Source: Pontibacterium sinense
GTDB lineage: Bacteria > Pseudomonadota > Gammaproteobacteria > Pseudomonadales > Balneatricaceae
Direction of reading: 5' to 3'
DNA: 64,000 nucleotides
Assembly (NCBI RefSeq): GCF_015209595.1
Contig: NZ_JADEYS010000018.1
Location: 39,482 to 103,481, forward strand
Shown here: positions 49,437 to 61,135 of the stretch, piece by piece
Layout of the letters: each line of letters starts with the position of its first letter
How positions within the stretch are numbered: the stretch's first letter is position 1
Program-made: the position numbers and the translations under genes
The notes under the pieces: generated by a model
What the model saw: the letters and a program-made list of their open reading frames with translations, nothing else
Database searches by the model: none
What the model was told of the DNA's origin: nothing

Positions 49437-51679
49437 ATCACCTCCACTCTCAGATTGCCCTCATCATCAACAGTAATCACAACATCACCGCCGTCTTCGG
49501 CAAGCTCTCCGAATAGAATCATTTCAGCAAGCGGTTTCTTCAGCTTTTCCTGAATCATTCGCTTCATCGGACGCGCACCCATCTGTTCATCGTATCCGTT
49601 GGTAGCAAACCAGCTACGCGCAGCATCATCCATATGCAACACCACATGTTTCTCATCCAGCTGCACCTGAAGCTCAGTTAAGAACTTATCAACCACACCT
49701 TTGATGATATCCGTACCCAGTGCCTTGAACTGAATAATGCCATCCAAACGGTTACGGAACTCTGGAGTGAACAGCTTACGAATCGCTTCCATACCATCGG
49801 TAGAGTGATCCTGATGAGCAAAACCAATCGAGTTACGCGCCATCTGCTCAGCACCCGCATTCGTTGTCATTACCATAATAACATTGCGGAAATCTGCTTT
49901 GCGGCCGTTGTTATCAGTCAACGTCCCGTTATCCATCACCTGCAATAACAAGTTGAAGACTTCCGGATGCGCCTTCTCAATCTCATCCAGCAACAGAACA
50001 CAATGCGGCGACTTGGTAATCGCTTCCGTCAGCAAACCACCCTGGTCATAACCAACATACCCTGGAGGCGCACCGATCAATCGGGATACCGTGTGACGCT
50101 CCATGTACTCAGACATGTCAAAACGCACCAGCTCAATACCCATCAAACGGGCCAACTGATTAGTGACTTCGGTCTTACCAACACCAGTAGGACCAGAGAA
50201 CAGAAAGCTACCAACAGGCTTATTCGGCTCTTTCAGACCTGCACGGGACAACTTAATCGCTGAAGCCAGCGTATCAATTGCCTCATTCTGCCCCAACACA
50301 ACCATTTTCAGGTTTGAATCGAGCTTAGACAGCAGATCTTTGTCGGACGCGGATACACTCTTAGGCGGAATCCGTGCGATTTTGGCTACCACCGCCTCAA
50401 CGTCTTCTACAGTGATCTGCTTTTTACGCAGCTCGGGCGGCAGAAGTCTTTGATATGCACCAGCCTCATCAATGACATCAATCGCTTTATCAGGCATGTG
50501 CTTATCGTTTATATATCGATCAGCCAGCTCAGAGGCTGCGCGCAACGCTTCATCATCGTATTCGATATCATGATGCTCTTCGAAACGACCACTAAGCCCT
50601 TTCAAGATCTGATACGTATCTTCAACCGTTGGCTCAAGAATATCGACTTTCTGGAATCGACGCGCCAACGCACGATCTTTTTCGAAGATGCCACGGAATT
50701 CCTGGAACGTCGTCGAACCAATGCACCGGATCGCACCGGAACTTAGCAACGGTTTCAGGAGATTGGATGCATCCATTGAACCGCCCGATGCAGCACCAGC
50801 GCCAATAATGGTATGAATCTCATCGATAAACAGAATGGCATGTTCCTGACGACGAATTTCACTCAACAATGCCTTCAGGCGCTTCTCAAAATCACCACGA
50901 TATTTAGTGCCGGCCAACAATGCGCCCAGATCCAGAGAATACACCACTGAATCTTCGATAATTTCCGGTACCTGCTGTTCTACAATCCGTTTTGCCAAAC
51001 CTTCAGCGATAGCGGTTTTACCCACACCCGCCTCACCGACCAGCAACGGATTATTTTTCCTGCGGCGCGACAAAATCTGCACGACGCGCTCAACTTCAGA
51101 ATCACGACCAACCAACGGATCAATACGTCCTTGAGAGGCCTCTACATTGAGATTAACCGCGTACTTCGCCAATGGACTTTTATCAGAATCTTCCTTGGCC
51201 TCACCCTCAACCGGTGTCTCACCGACATCGTGCTGATGATCAGATACACGAGAAATACCATGCGATATAAAGTTCACCGCATCAATACGCTCTACACCCT
51301 GCTGCTGCAGAACGAAAACGGCCTGACTCTCCTGCTCACTGAAGATCGCAACCAGCACGTTGGCACCCGTAACTTCACTTTTGCCGGATGACTGCACATG
51401 GAACACCGCTCGTTGCAACACACGCTGAAAACCAAGCGTTGGCTGCGTTTCGATGTTCGGAATATCGTCAGGTAACAGGGGCGTTGTTTCGTCGATAAAA
51501 TCGACCAATGTTTGGCGAAGCTTATCCAGATCCGCACCACATGCGTTCAGCACATCCGTTGCTGCATGGTTATCAAGTAACGCGAGCAACAAGTGCTCGA
51601 CCGTCATAAACTCGTGACGCTTCTCTTTAGCGGCTTTAAAGGCTGCACTGAGCGTGTCTTCTAGCTCTCGGTTCAGCAT
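49424..51679 (-). CDS. clpA: ATP-dependent Clp protease ATP-binding subunit ClpA
   Basis: A 751-residue Hsp100 protein. N-domain (1-145), D1 with LLVGEAGVGKTAIAEG and ILFIDEIHTIIGAG, D2 with LFSGPTGVGKTEVTNQ and VLLLDEIEKAHPEVFN, and an IGF-type loop for ClpP docking (within NSIGFAHQD or nearby). It unfolds ClpS-delivered substrates for ClpP. Starts 9 bases after the clpS stop; operon clpS-clpA. Confidence 0.98.
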   Translation of the reverse strand: MLNRELEDTLSAAFKAAKEKRHEFMTVEHLLLALLDNHAATDVLNACGADLDKLRQTLVDFIDETTPLLPDDIPNIETQPTLGFQRVLQRAVFHVQSSGKSEVTGANVLVAIFSEQESQAVFVLQQQGVERIDAVNFISHGISRVSDHQHDVGETPVEGEAKEDSDKSPLAKYAVNLNVEASQGRIDPLVGRDSEVERVVQILSRRRKNNPLLVGEAGVGKTAIAEGLAKRIVEQQVPEIIEDSVVYSLDLGALLAGTKYRGDFEKRLKALLSEIRRQEHAILFIDEIHTIIGAGAASGGSMDASNLLKPLLSSGAIRCIGSTTFQEFRGIFEKDRALARRFQKVDILEPTVEDTYQILKGLSGRFEEHHDIEYDDEALRAASELADRYINDKHMPDKAIDVIDEAGAYQRLLPPELRKKQITVEDVEAVVAKIARIPPKSVSASDKDLLSKLDSNLKMVVLGQNEAIDTLASAIKLSRAGLKEPNKPVGSFLFSGPTGVGKTEVTNQLARLMGIELVRFDMSEYMERHTVSRLIGAPPGYVGYDQGGLLTEAITKSPHCVLLLDEIEKAHPEVFNLLLQVMDNGTLTDNNGRKADFRNVIMVMTTNAGAEQMARNSIGFAHQDHSTDGMEAIRKLFTPEFRNRLDGIIQFKALGTDIIKGVVDKFLTELQVQLDEKHVVLHMDDAARSWFATNGYDEQMGARPMKRMIQEKLKKPLAEMILFGELAEDGGDVVITVDDEGNLRVEVMEAA

Positions 51680-51688
51680 AGCGGCCCC

Positions 51689-52051
51689 CTATACACTTTC
51701 AATTTCACACAGCAAAGGATGTTTATTGTCCCTTGCATATTGATTCACCATCGCAGCTTTAGTTTCGGCTACATCACGAGTATAGACGCCACAGACACCT
51801 TTTCCTTGTGTATGCACCGCTAACATCACCTGCGTTGCCTTTTCTTCATTCATGTTAAAGATCGCCATCAGCACCTCGATCACAAAGTCCATCGGCGTAT
51901 AGTCGTCATTCATCAGCACCACACGGTACATCGAAGGCCGCTTAAGCTCGGGCTTCGCTTCTTCTGTCACCAACCCGTGTTCGGGATAGTCTTCGCCTTC
52001 GGAAGGCTCATTCGCAAGACGAATGGTTTTCAGTGTCTTTTTAGTTTCCAT
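51689..52051 (-). CDS. clpS: ClpA adaptor ClpS
   Basis: A 120-residue adaptor with the substrate-pocket motif [17 protein letters not shown], then [21 protein letters not shown]. The flexible N-terminal tail is long (about 38 residues). It recognises Leu/Phe/Trp/Tyr N-degrons. ATG 52051 is used instead of TTG 52078. Divergent from cspD. Confidence 0.97.
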   Translation of the reverse strand: METKKTLKTIRLANEPSEGEDYPEHGLVTEEAKPELKRPSMYRVVLMNDDYTPMDFVIEVLMAIFNMNEEKATQVMLAVHTQGKGVCGVYTRDVAETKAAMVNQYARDNKHPLLCEIESV

Positions 52052-52294
52052 GAAAATCTGTCTTTTAGGGTAAATCAATTAACTATTGAACATTTATTGC
52101 ACGCCTATCCACACGACCGAGTTCTGCATGCTATAATTGTCCGCAGCAGGAGTGATGAGTATCTGGTGTCCCTGCGAAGACGTAAAGGAATTTGCAGTCC
52201 CCTTAATCTATATACTAACAGCACCGAGGGCTGCAGTTGAGGGTTGCATTAGCATTCTTCATCTTCACTGGATCAGGATATTAGGAGTCTTTCC
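52052..52294. promoter_or_regulatory. clpS-cspD divergent promoter region
   Basis: An extended -10 TGCTATAAT lies at 52129-52137 for cspD, which gives a leader of about 150 bases, a length common in cold-shock-type genes. AGGAG sits upstream of the cspD ATG. Confidence 0.6.
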
Positions 52295-52504
52295 ATGCAG
52301 ACAGGGAAAGTAAAGTGGTTCAATAACGCCAAAGGTTATGGTTTTATCCTCTCCGAGGAGCATAACGAGGATCTCTTTGCTCACTACTCAGCCATTCAAA
52401 GCGACGGCTACAAAAGCCTCAAGGCTGGTCAAACAGTCGAGTTCGACACAGCTCCAGGCCCTAAAGGTCTTCACGCTGTAAATATCAAACCGATATCGAC
52501 CTAA
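52295..52504 (+). CDS. cspD: Cold-shock-domain protein (CspD-like)
   Basis: A 69-residue protein with RNP1 (GYGFIL) and RNP2-like (DLFAHYSAI) motifs of the cold-shock domain. Position next to clpS-clpA identifies it with E. coli cspD, a stationary-phase inhibitor of replication. Starts after AGGAG; a bidirectional terminator follows. Confidence 0.9.
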   Translation: MQTGKVKWFNNAKGYGFILSEEHNEDLFAHYSAIQSDGYKSLKAGQTVEFDTAPGPKGLHAVNIKPIST

Positions 52505-52642
52505 GGCAAGAAGTGTTAGCTGCACATATAACTATTATAAAGCTGTATTCATCGATGGGTGGAGTGTAATCGGGGCAGATTCATCAATGTTTAGATTAGA
52601 TTCATAGCCAACTTAGATTCAAGCGATAATAGATCGAAGCAG

Positions 52643-52669
52643 AAAAACCAGCCCAGCGGCTGGTTTTTT
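52643..52669. terminator. Bidirectional terminator between cspD and icd
   Basis: AAAAACCAGCC-CAGC-GGCTGGTTTTT, followed by TTA on the plus strand and T-rich on the minus strand. About 140 bases after cspD, 39 bases after icd. Confidence 0.85.
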
Positions 52670-52707
52670 AGTTTCTGGAGCAAGCAACCTGCTCAGCGCC
52701 ATAGGCA

Positions 52708-53961
52708 TCACATATTAGCGATAATTGCATCGCCAAATTCTGAGCTTGAAAGCAATGTGGCATCATCCATTAAACGCTCAAAATCATAGGTCACAGTTTT
52801 TGCGGCAATCGCGCCGTCCATACCCTTAATAATAAGATCAGCGGCCTCAAGCCAACCCAGATGTCGCAGCATCATCTCTGCCGATAAAATCACCGACCCC
52901 GGATTCACCTTATCCTGCCCGGCATACTTAGGCGCAGTACCGTGCGTTGCCTCGAAAATGGCCACGCCATCAGACAAGTTAGCACCGGGCGCAATACCAA
53001 TTCCACCCACCTCAGCAGCCAACGCATCGGACAGGTAATCGCCGTTGAGATTAAGCGTTGCGACAACATCGTATTCTTCTGGTCGTAGCAAGATCTGCTG
53101 CAACATCGCATCTGCAATAACATCTTTTACAACAATGTCGCGCCCTGTATTTGGATTCTTAAACGACATCCACGGACCTGAACCAACTATCTGCGCACCA
53201 AATTCGTCTCGTGCCAGCTCATACCCCCATTCCTTGAAGGCGCCCTCAGTAAATTTCATGATGTTTCCTTTGTGTACCAACGTCAGAGATTCCCGATCGT
53301 TATCGACACAATACTGCAATGCCTGTCGCACCAAGCGCTTAGTACCCTGCTCCGATACAGGCTTCACACCGATGCCACACATCTGGTCAAAGCGTATCTT
53401 GGTGACGCCCATCTCTTCCTTAAGAAAGCGAATCACCTTATCTGCTTCTGGTGTTCCTGCCTTCCACTCCACACCGGCATAGATATCTTCGGAGTTCTCG
53501 CGATAGATCACCATATCCACATCACCCGGCTTCACAACCGGACTGGGAACACCTTCAAACCACCGCACCGGACGTTGACACACATAGAGATCCAGCTCCT
53601 GACGTAGCGCTACATTTAGCGAACGAATACCACCACCTACAGGAGTTGTCAGCGGCCCTTTGATACCAACCTTGAAGTCTTTAAATGCGGCCAGCGTCTC
53701 CTCCGGCAACCAAGTGTCCTGATCATATACTTCCGTGGCCTTCTCGCCGGCATAAACTTCCATCCAGGATATAACGCGCTGCCCGCCATACGCTTTTTTA
53801 ACGGCAGCATCCACCACATTGATCATAACCGGTGAGACATCCATCCCTATACCATCACCTTCGATGTAGGGAATGATTGGATTGCTAGGTACGTTAAGCG
53901 AGAAATCGTCATTCACCGTGATCTTCTGTCCTTCCGGAACCTGAATATTCTGGTATCCCAT
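52708..53961 (-). CDS. icd: NADP-dependent isocitrate dehydrogenase (dimeric, E. coli type)
   Basis: A 417-residue enzyme with [15 protein letters not shown], the phosphorylation loop [28 protein letters not shown] (Ser in IRSLNV), [13 protein letters not shown] and [17 protein letters not shown] 53961 has GGAGATAG seven bases upstream; 53973 and 54006 are less good. It makes 2-oxoglutarate. The regulatory serine suggests control by AceK-type phosphorylation, but no aceK is here. It is a second isocitrate dehydrogenase beside the monomeric one at 19 kb. Confidence 0.97.
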   Translation of the reverse strand: MGYQNIQVPEGQKITVNDDFSLNVPSNPIIPYIEGDGIGMDVSPVMINVVDAAVKKAYGGQRVISWMEVYAGEKATEVYDQDTWLPEETLAAFKDFKVGIKGPLTTPVGGGIRSLNVALRQELDLYVCQRPVRWFEGVPSPVVKPGDVDMVIYRENSEDIYAGVEWKAGTPEADKVIRFLKEEMGVTKIRFDQMCGIGVKPVSEQGTKRLVRQALQYCVDNDRESLTLVHKGNIMKFTEGAFKEWGYELARDEFGAQIVGSGPWMSFKNPNTGRDIVVKDVIADAMLQQILLRPEEYDVVATLNLNGDYLSDALAAEVGGIGIAPGANLSDGVAIFEATHGTAPKYAGQDKVNPGSVILSAEMMLRHLGWLEAADLIIKGMDGAIAAKTVTYDFERLMDDATLLSSSEFGDAIIANM

Positions 53962-54112
53962 AACTATCTCCATTACCTGTAGTAGCCTACGCCCGCAACA
54001 CCTCACGCAGACTCAATTGCGTTCTTAGAATTATCCCGTGCAGCGTGTAATATATAGCACAGCCAGAACGCGCCGTTGGCGCCCGACCCTTTCCCTTATA
54101 TAAGAAGCATAG

Positions 54113-54736
54113 ATGTCTAACGTTCTTCTTTTTAACAAGCCTTTTCATGTACTTTCCCAATTCACGGACAGCGAAGGTCGCGACACCCTCGCAAACTACG
54201 TGAAAGAGAAAGGCGTATACGCTGCAGGGCGTCTTGATTACGACTCTGAAGGCTTACTTTTGCTGACTGATGACGGCAATGTTCAACACCAACTTGCCCA
54301 TCCAAAATTCAAGATGGAAAAGACCTACTGGGTGCAGGTTGAAGGTGAGATAGATGAAGATGCACTACTGAAGCTTCGCCTAGGTGTGGAACTCAAAGAC
54401 GGGATGACACGCCCTGCCAAAGCCCAATGCATAAAAGAACCTGACATCTGGCCACGACACCCACCGATCAGGGAACGTCGAAATCAGCCAACCAGTTGGG
54501 TAGAGATAAAGATTACAGAGGGGCGCAATCGGCAGGTACGCCGCATGACTGCTGCAGTGGGATTTCCAACACTGAGGCTAATTCGTTACGCCATTGGCAA
54601 TTGGACGCTGAATGGAATTGAACTGGGCACCTATCGCAGCGAGCAAATAAACTTACCTGCGCCAAAAAAAAATACACGCCCCCGCACTGGAAAGCCTGCC
54701 GGAAGATCCAATCCACGCAGGCGCTCCACACGGTAA
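54113..54736 (+). CDS. rluE: 23S rRNA pseudouridine synthase E (RluE)
   Basis: A 207-residue RsuA-family enzyme without S4 domain. The catalytic Asp lies in [28 protein letters not shown] and [23 protein letters not shown] are family motifs. The C-terminus is Arg/Lys/Pro-rich ([19 protein letters not shown]), longer than in E. coli. It makes pseudouridine 2457 in 23S rRNA. Convergent with moaE. Confidence 0.93.
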   Translation: MSNVLLFNKPFHVLSQFTDSEGRDTLANYVKEKGVYAAGRLDYDSEGLLLLTDDGNVQHQLAHPKFKMEKTYWVQVEGEIDEDALLKLRLGVELKDGMTRPAKAQCIKEPDIWPRHPPIRERRNQPTSWVEIKITEGRNRQVRRMTAAVGFPTLRLIRYAIGNWTLNGIELGTYRSEQINLPAPKKNTRPRTGKPAGRSNPRRRSTR

Positions 54737-54750
54737 GAATTAGCGGATGT

Positions 54751-55209
54751 TTACCAGTCTTCCGCCGCATCCAGATCTGTCTTTTTCTGCTCGACCCATT
54801 GCTCACCTTCACCGGTGATCTCTTTTTTCCAGAATGGCGCATCGCGTTTCAGGTAATCCATGATGAAACGTGATGCGAGAAATGCATTGTCGCGATGAGC
54901 ACTGCCAACACCGACAAACACAATGTTCTCGTTCAGCGCCAGCTCGCCCACACGGTGAACGATAACAATATTGCCCAACTCCCAGCGCTCGCGCGCCTGA
55001 TCAGCAATCGACAGCAAAGCTTTCTCTGTCATTCCCGGATAATGCTCCAGATAAAGCGCCTTGAGATGGTCATCAACAACCTCCATCTCCCTTACTATCC
55101 CGGTAAAGGTCACAATCGCACCGCTGGTCGCATCATCAGCCCGTACCTGCTCTGATAACTGGCCAATATTAAAATCGTCGGTCTGAACCTTTATATATGT
55201 ACCGGACAT
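54751..55209 (-). CDS. moaE: Molybdopterin synthase catalytic subunit MoaE
   Basis: A 152-residue protein with GAIVTFTGIVR, LYLEHYPGMTEKAL, IVIVHRVGELALNE, GVGSAHRDNAFLAS and DYLKRDAPFWKKE, the last containing the catalytic lysines. It puts sulphur on precursor Z with MoaD, which is not adjacent. It stands alone here. Confidence 0.95.
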   Translation of the reverse strand: MSGTYIKVQTDDFNIGQLSEQVRADDATSGAIVTFTGIVREMEVVDDHLKALYLEHYPGMTEKALLSIADQARERWELGNIVIVHRVGELALNENIVFVGVGSAHRDNAFLASRFIMDYLKRDAPFWKKEITGEGEQWVEQKKTDLDAAEDW

Positions 55210-55324
55210 CCGTATACCTCTGATAAATTACGTGAACGCTGAAGGACTTATTACCGCGCATACAAGAAAAATAATAACATTAATGTTATCGTTTGCGCTT
55301 TTGTAAGATGCCAAAGGAAACGCT

Positions 55325-55774
55325 ATGTGTTGGACGCCCCACGCAACTGTTGCCACTGTTGTAGAGCGTGACGGCCGTTTTCTGATGATCGAAGAGGTAT
55401 CCAGCGGGCAAGTCGTTCTTAACCAACCCGCCGGTCATCTGGAAGAAAACGAGCTGTTTGCCGAGGCAGCTCTGCGCGAGACAATGGAAGAGTCAGCCTG
55501 GAAAGTAGAATTAAAGTACGTGGTTGGGATGTATGCTTACAAGTCCCCGAACAGTAAAATCACGTATCACCGCCTTTGCTTCGCCGCTGACGCAGTACAG
55601 CATTACCCGGACAGCCCTCTGGACGACGGCATCATCCGCACACTATGGATGACGCGCGAAGAACTCGAAGCGAACAAAGACCGCCTGCGCAGCCCAACGG
55701 TACTGCGTTGTATTGATGATTATCTGTCGGGCAAGAACTACCCGTTAGATTTTGTATTTGAACATCTGGATTAA
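55325..55774 (+). CDS. nudJ: Nudix hydrolase NudJ
   Basis: A 149-residue hydrolase starting [13 protein letters not shown], with a full Nudix box [21 protein letters not shown]. It is the NudJ type, acting on HMP-PP and nucleoside triphosphates. First gene of nudJ-mnmA-hflD, as in E. coli. Confidence 0.93.
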   Translation: MCWTPHATVATVVERDGRFLMIEEVSSGQVVLNQPAGHLEENELFAEAALRETMEESAWKVELKYVVGMYAYKSPNSKITYHRLCFAADAVQHYPDSPLDDGIIRTLWMTREELEANKDRLRSPTVLRCIDDYLSGKNYPLDFVFEHLD

Positions 55775-55793
55775 CAAGCAGAACGCTCTCTCA

Positions 55794-56915
55794 ATGACAG
55801 ACACCGCAAACACCAAAGTAATCGTCGGCATGTCCGGCGGCGTTGATTCCTCAGTCTCTGCCCTGCTATTGATGCAGCAAGGCTATCAGGTCGAAGGCCT
55901 GTTTATGAAAAACTGGGATGAAGATGACGGCACAGAATACTGTACGGCGAAAGATGATCTGGCCGATGCACAGGCGGTATGTGATAGGTTAGGCATCCAC
56001 CTGCACAAAGCAAATTTTGCCGCAGAGTACTGGGACAATGTATTTGAGCACTTTCTGGAAGAATATAAGGCTGGCCGTACGCCCAACCCAGATATCTTGT
56101 GCAATCGTGAGATCAAGTTCAAAGCATTCCTGGAATACGCAAAAGCCCTGGGGGCAGAGCTGATTGCTACTGGCCATTACACGCGCCGTGGTGAAGTTAA
56201 CGGTAAAGCAGCTCTGTTAAAAGGTCTTGATGCAAACAAGGATCAGAGCTATTTCCTGCATCAGGTAGGCACCGAAGAGCTTAAACAAACCCTATTCCCT
56301 GTTGGTGAATTAGAGAAACCTGAAGTACGCCGTTTGGCGGAAGAGCATGACCTCATCACCCACAATAAGAAGGACAGCACCGGAATCTGCTTTATCGGTG
56401 AACGTCGCTTTAAGGATTTTTTGCAGCAATACTTACCCGCCCAGCCAGGCAAGATAGAAACACCTGACGGCGAGGTGATTGGCGATCACTCCGGGCTGAT
56501 GTACTACACGATAGGTCAACGCCAGGGCCTGCATATCGGAGGGCTAAAAAATTACCCTGAAGCACCTTGGTTCGTTGCTGAAAAGGATCTAACTCGAAAT
56601 GTCCTGATCGCTGTACAAGGTAAGCAGCACGATCTGCTCTACACTGACTGGCTGACGGCCTCTGATATTTTCTGGATCAGTGGCGAAGTACCTCAGCTGC
56701 CAATGACACTCAGAGCAAAAATCCGTTATCGTCAGGATGATCAGGGCTGCACACTGTCTCTGAACGAAAAAGGCGAATACTATGTTTCGTTCGACGAGCC
56801 TCAACGGGCCATTACACCGGGACAATCTGTCGTATTCTACGATGGTGATATTTGCCTCGGCGGCGGTGTTATAGAGAATATGGGAAAAAATAATCATTCG
56901 GAGGAACTGGCCTGA
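55794..56915 (+). CDS. mnmA: tRNA 2-thiouridine synthase MnmA (TrmU)
   Basis: A 373-residue enzyme with PP-loop [16 protein letters not shown], catalytic Cys in [12 protein letters not shown], second Cys in [10 protein letters not shown] and DQSYFLH. It makes s2U34 in tRNA. ATG 55794 drops an unsupported 14-residue extension; the ribosome site is weak. Its stop overlaps hflD by one base (TGATG). Confidence 0.96.
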   Translation: MTDTANTKVIVGMSGGVDSSVSALLLMQQGYQVEGLFMKNWDEDDGTEYCTAKDDLADAQAVCDRLGIHLHKANFAAEYWDNVFEHFLEEYKAGRTPNPDILCNREIKFKAFLEYAKALGAELIATGHYTRRGEVNGKAALLKGLDANKDQSYFLHQVGTEELKQTLFPVGELEKPEVRRLAEEHDLITHNKKDSTGICFIGERRFKDFLQQYLPAQPGKIETPDGEVIGDHSGLMYYTIGQRQGLHIGGLKNYPEAPWFVAEKDLTRNVLIAVQGKQHDLLYTDWLTASDIFWISGEVPQLPMTLRAKIRYRQDDQGCTLSLNEKGEYYVSFDEPQRAITPGQSVVFYDGDICLGGGVIENMGKNNHSEELA

Positions 56916-57586
56916 TGTCGCGCAAGCACGATGAACAAGCTATCGCTCTGGCCGGCCTTTTTCAGGCTGCCGCACTTGTAGAGCAGATTGCGACCCGTGG
57001 AATGGTCCCTCAAAACAGCCTCGAAACATCGCTGTATAGCACCTTCGTGACTAACCCCAGCTCAACAGAAGAGATTTACGGTGGCGCGCAAGAGCTGCCA
57101 TTCAATCTTCAGCTAGGCCTACGAAACTTGCAGGATCTGGTTGAAAAGAAGCGTTCAGAACACAACAAAGACATTGTCCGTTATGCTTTAAGCATGATGC
57201 ATCTGGAGCGCAAGCTTTGCAGCGACAAAGAGATGATGCAGTCCGTGGGCTCCCGATTGGATCAGATTCGCGAACAAGCGCGCTACTTCAGCCCGGAAAA
57301 TGAAGACCCGATGCTAACACCATCGACGTTTTGCCATCCTAGCGTCATCGCCAACCTCGCAAGCCTCTATCAGGAAACTATCAGCACCTTTAGCTTCCGC
57401 ATCCAGGTTGGAGGCGATCCCCGCCATCTGCAAAACGCAGAAAACGCGGCAAAAATCCGCGGACTGCTACTTGCAGGCATTCGATCTGCCATGTTGTGGC
57501 GACAGGTCGGCGGCAAACGCTGGCATCTGTTCTTCTTTAAGTCCCGTATGCGGCCTTCATTGAAGAAGATCCAGCCACACCCTTAA
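56915..57586 (+). CDS. hflD: HflD homologue
   Basis: A 223-residue helical protein with the HflD (DUF489) patterns QAIALAGLFQAAALVEQIA, GAQELPFNLQLGLRNLQ and IRGLLLAGIRSAMLWRQVGG. E. coli HflD is a peripheral membrane protein linked to HflKC and lambda CII. The C-terminal extension (HLFFFKSRMRPS) is basic. Confidence 0.95.
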   Translation: MSRKHDEQAIALAGLFQAAALVEQIATRGMVPQNSLETSLYSTFVTNPSSTEEIYGGAQELPFNLQLGLRNLQDLVEKKRSEHNKDIVRYALSMMHLERKLCSDKEMMQSVGSRLDQIREQARYFSPENEDPMLTPSTFCHPSVIANLASLYQETISTFSFRIQVGGDPRHLQNAENAAKIRGLLLAGIRSAMLWRQVGGKRWHLFFFKSRMRPSLKKIQPHP

Positions 57587-57643
57587 ACAACCCGCGAACT
57601 TGTTCCTCCCACCTACGCAGATGGGCTGGAACAAACTTCCAAT

Positions 57644-59181
<1,538 letters not shown>

Positions 59182-59194
59182 GCGCTTTACTGAT

Positions 59195-59226
59195 CTAAAA
59201 AACGGGGCCTGGTGCCCCGTTTTTTC
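59195..59226 (+). terminator. Rho-independent terminator of purB
   Basis: ACGGGGC-CTGGT-GCCCCGT, flanked by AAAAAA and TTTTTT, 14 bases after the purB stop. Confidence 0.9.
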
Positions 59227-59260
59227 TGACTCTAATTCTGATTTTTAAAAGACACTGCAC

Positions 59261-60103
59261 ATGGAAAAACTGACTGCATCGGACGGCACCTCAATTCGCT
59301 ACATCAGCATCGGTCACGGCCGACCACTGATTTTCTTGCACGGCTGGACGGCCAACGCGCGCGAATGGCTCCCTTTTGCATCCGAACTCGCTGACGAGTT
59401 TCAGGTGTTTTGCTGGGATGCCCGCGGCCACGGCGACCACCAGTACGGAGAAGACTGCGACACCCATATCAGCACCATGGCTCAAGACCTACAACTGCTC
59501 ATCGATAAATACGATCTGCAGGATGTGGTATTGGTCGGGCACTCAATGGGAGCGCTGACAACTTGGGAATATATTCGCCAGTTTGGCACCGAGCGTCTGG
59601 GCGGTGTGTGCATTGTCGACCAGTCCCCTAAGCTCGTCACTGATGATAGCTGGGAGCATGGCATTTATAGCAACTTCCCCGCTGATAAAAACCAGCAGCT
59701 AATTCAACGTCTATCTGAAAACTTCGCCGAAGGCGTTTTAGAATTGGTCGCTTTTGGCAACAACGTGCGCTCTCGGGAAAACTTCGAACGCAACTCCCGT
59801 GGCTTCCAGCAGATGCGTGAATACTTGCAGAAACTGCCGGGGCCGATGCTAACAGCATGCTGGCAATCTCTGACTGCACAAGATTATCGTGACATTGTCT
59901 CCGCCATCAATGTGCCTGCGCTGCTGATCTACGGCGACGAAAGCCAGTTTTATTCTCAGACACTAGCGAACTGGGTTGCGACCCAGATCAATGACTCCGA
60001 GCTGCATATCTATGAAAATTCAGATCACTCGCCTCAGCTTTGGCATCGCGAGCGATTTGTCTATGATCTGCGCCGTTTTGTAACACGCTTGAGTGAAGCC
60101 TGA
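59261..60103 (+). CDS. Alpha/beta-fold hydrolase
   Basis: A 280-residue hydrolase with oxyanion loop LIFLHGWTANAREW, nucleophile Ser95 (VGHSMGA), an acidic residue in LIYGDES and a histidine in ENSDHSPQLWHRE. Substrate unknown; sequence is near non-haem haloperoxidase/esterase types. No signal peptide. Next gene trmJ is 7 bases after its stop. Confidence 0.9.
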   Translation: MEKLTASDGTSIRYISIGHGRPLIFLHGWTANAREWLPFASELADEFQVFCWDARGHGDHQYGEDCDTHISTMAQDLQLLIDKYDLQDVVLVGHSMGALTTWEYIRQFGTERLGGVCIVDQSPKLVTDDSWEHGIYSNFPADKNQQLIQRLSENFAEGVLELVAFGNNVRSRENFERNSRGFQQMREYLQKLPGPMLTACWQSLTAQDYRDIVSAINVPALLIYGDESQFYSQTLANWVATQINDSELHIYENSDHSPQLWHRERFVYDLRRFVTRLSEA

Positions 60104-60110
60104 TCTAACT

Positions 60111-60833
60111 ATGCTCGATAACATCCGTATTGTACTCATCAACACATTCCACCCCGGTAACGTGGGCGCTGCAGCGCGCGCGATGAAAAACATGGGCCTG
60201 ACAGACCTCTGGCTGGTGGAACCCAACGATTACCCGAACGACGAAGCAGTCTCACGCGCAGCAGGCGCCAAAGACCTGCTCGACAACGCAACGATCGTTA
60301 GCTCGCTGGAAGAAGCGATCAGCGACTGCCAGCTTGTCATTGGCACCAGCGCCCGCAATCGTACGTTTAACTTGCCACAACTGGACGCTCGTGCCTGCGC
60401 CGCCAAGGCCACAACCGAATCACAGCAAGGCAAGGTGGCCATCGTTTTCGGTCGCGAAACCATGGGACTGCACAACAGCGAACTGCAACAGTGCAACTAC
60501 CATGTGTTTATTCCATCCAACCCCGAATACCCGGTGATGAATATTTCACAGGCGGTTCAGGTCATGTGCTACGAATTATGGATGGAATCCAATCGCGATG
60601 ACACGCAGTATCCGCAGCAGGAATATCCTCTGCACAAAGAGATGGGGTTATTCTATGACCACCTCGAACGGGTCCTGAATCGCACGAAGTTCATTATTCC
60701 TCAACATCAGGGAAAGGTACTGGAGAAGCTGCACCGTTATTTTAACCGGTCACGCCCTGAGAAAACGGAATTGAATATGCTGCGTGGTATCCTGACCTCG
60801 GTCGAGGAATCACTTGATAACGAGAAGTCGTAA
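60111..60833 (+). CDS. trmJ: tRNA (cytidine/uridine-2'-O-) methyltransferase TrmJ
   Basis: A 240-residue SPOUT methyltransferase with IRIVLINTFHPGNVGAAARAMKNMGL, LVIGTSARNRT, VAIVFGRETMGLHNSELQQCN and NPEYPVMNISQAVQVMCYE (trefoil knot). It methylates position 32 of tRNA. ATG 60111 gives the usual MLDNIRIVL start. Confidence 0.95.
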   Translation: MLDNIRIVLINTFHPGNVGAAARAMKNMGLTDLWLVEPNDYPNDEAVSRAAGAKDLLDNATIVSSLEEAISDCQLVIGTSARNRTFNLPQLDARACAAKATTESQQGKVAIVFGRETMGLHNSELQQCNYHVFIPSNPEYPVMNISQAVQVMCYELWMESNRDDTQYPQQEYPLHKEMGLFYDHLERVLNRTKFIIPQHQGKVLEKLHRYFNRSRPEKTELNMLRGILTSVEESLDNEKS

Positions 60834-60865
60834 CCGACTCACACAATTCTTTTTTGGAAATCGCT

Positions 60866-61135
60866 ATGCATCAAGATCTCGCCACATTATTAGAACAAAC
60901 CGACCAGCTGCGCGAACATATGGACTCCCTGCGTGGAGGCATTCAGGCCGCACACGATCAGTCACGCCGCCTGGAATATGATGCAGCTGGCATTAACGAA
61001 TGCATGGCCAGCATCCAGAAATGCGTACGCCTGGCAGGTAACAACCGCATGGCAGCACTTTCTGCGCGCGATATGCGTAAGGTTATGGGTGAGTTAGAAG
61101 AATCCGTAGAACGTCTTGCTGGGTTTATTGGCTAA
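60866..61135 (+). CDS. Small helical protein between trmJ and roxA, unknown function
   Basis: An 89-residue soluble protein, almost all helix, with heptad-like stretches (LATLLEQTDQLREHMDSLRGG, VMGELEESVERLAGFIG). It has two cysteines and no membrane part. ATG 60866 follows TTGGAAA; an in-frame TTG is at 60854. Its stop overlaps the roxA ATG by one base (TAATG), so it is translated with roxA. I do not recognise the family. Confidence 0.65.
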   Translation: MHQDLATLLEQTDQLREHMDSLRGGIQAAHDQSRRLEYDAAGINECMASIQKCVRLAGNNRMAALSARDMRKVMGELEESVERLAGFIG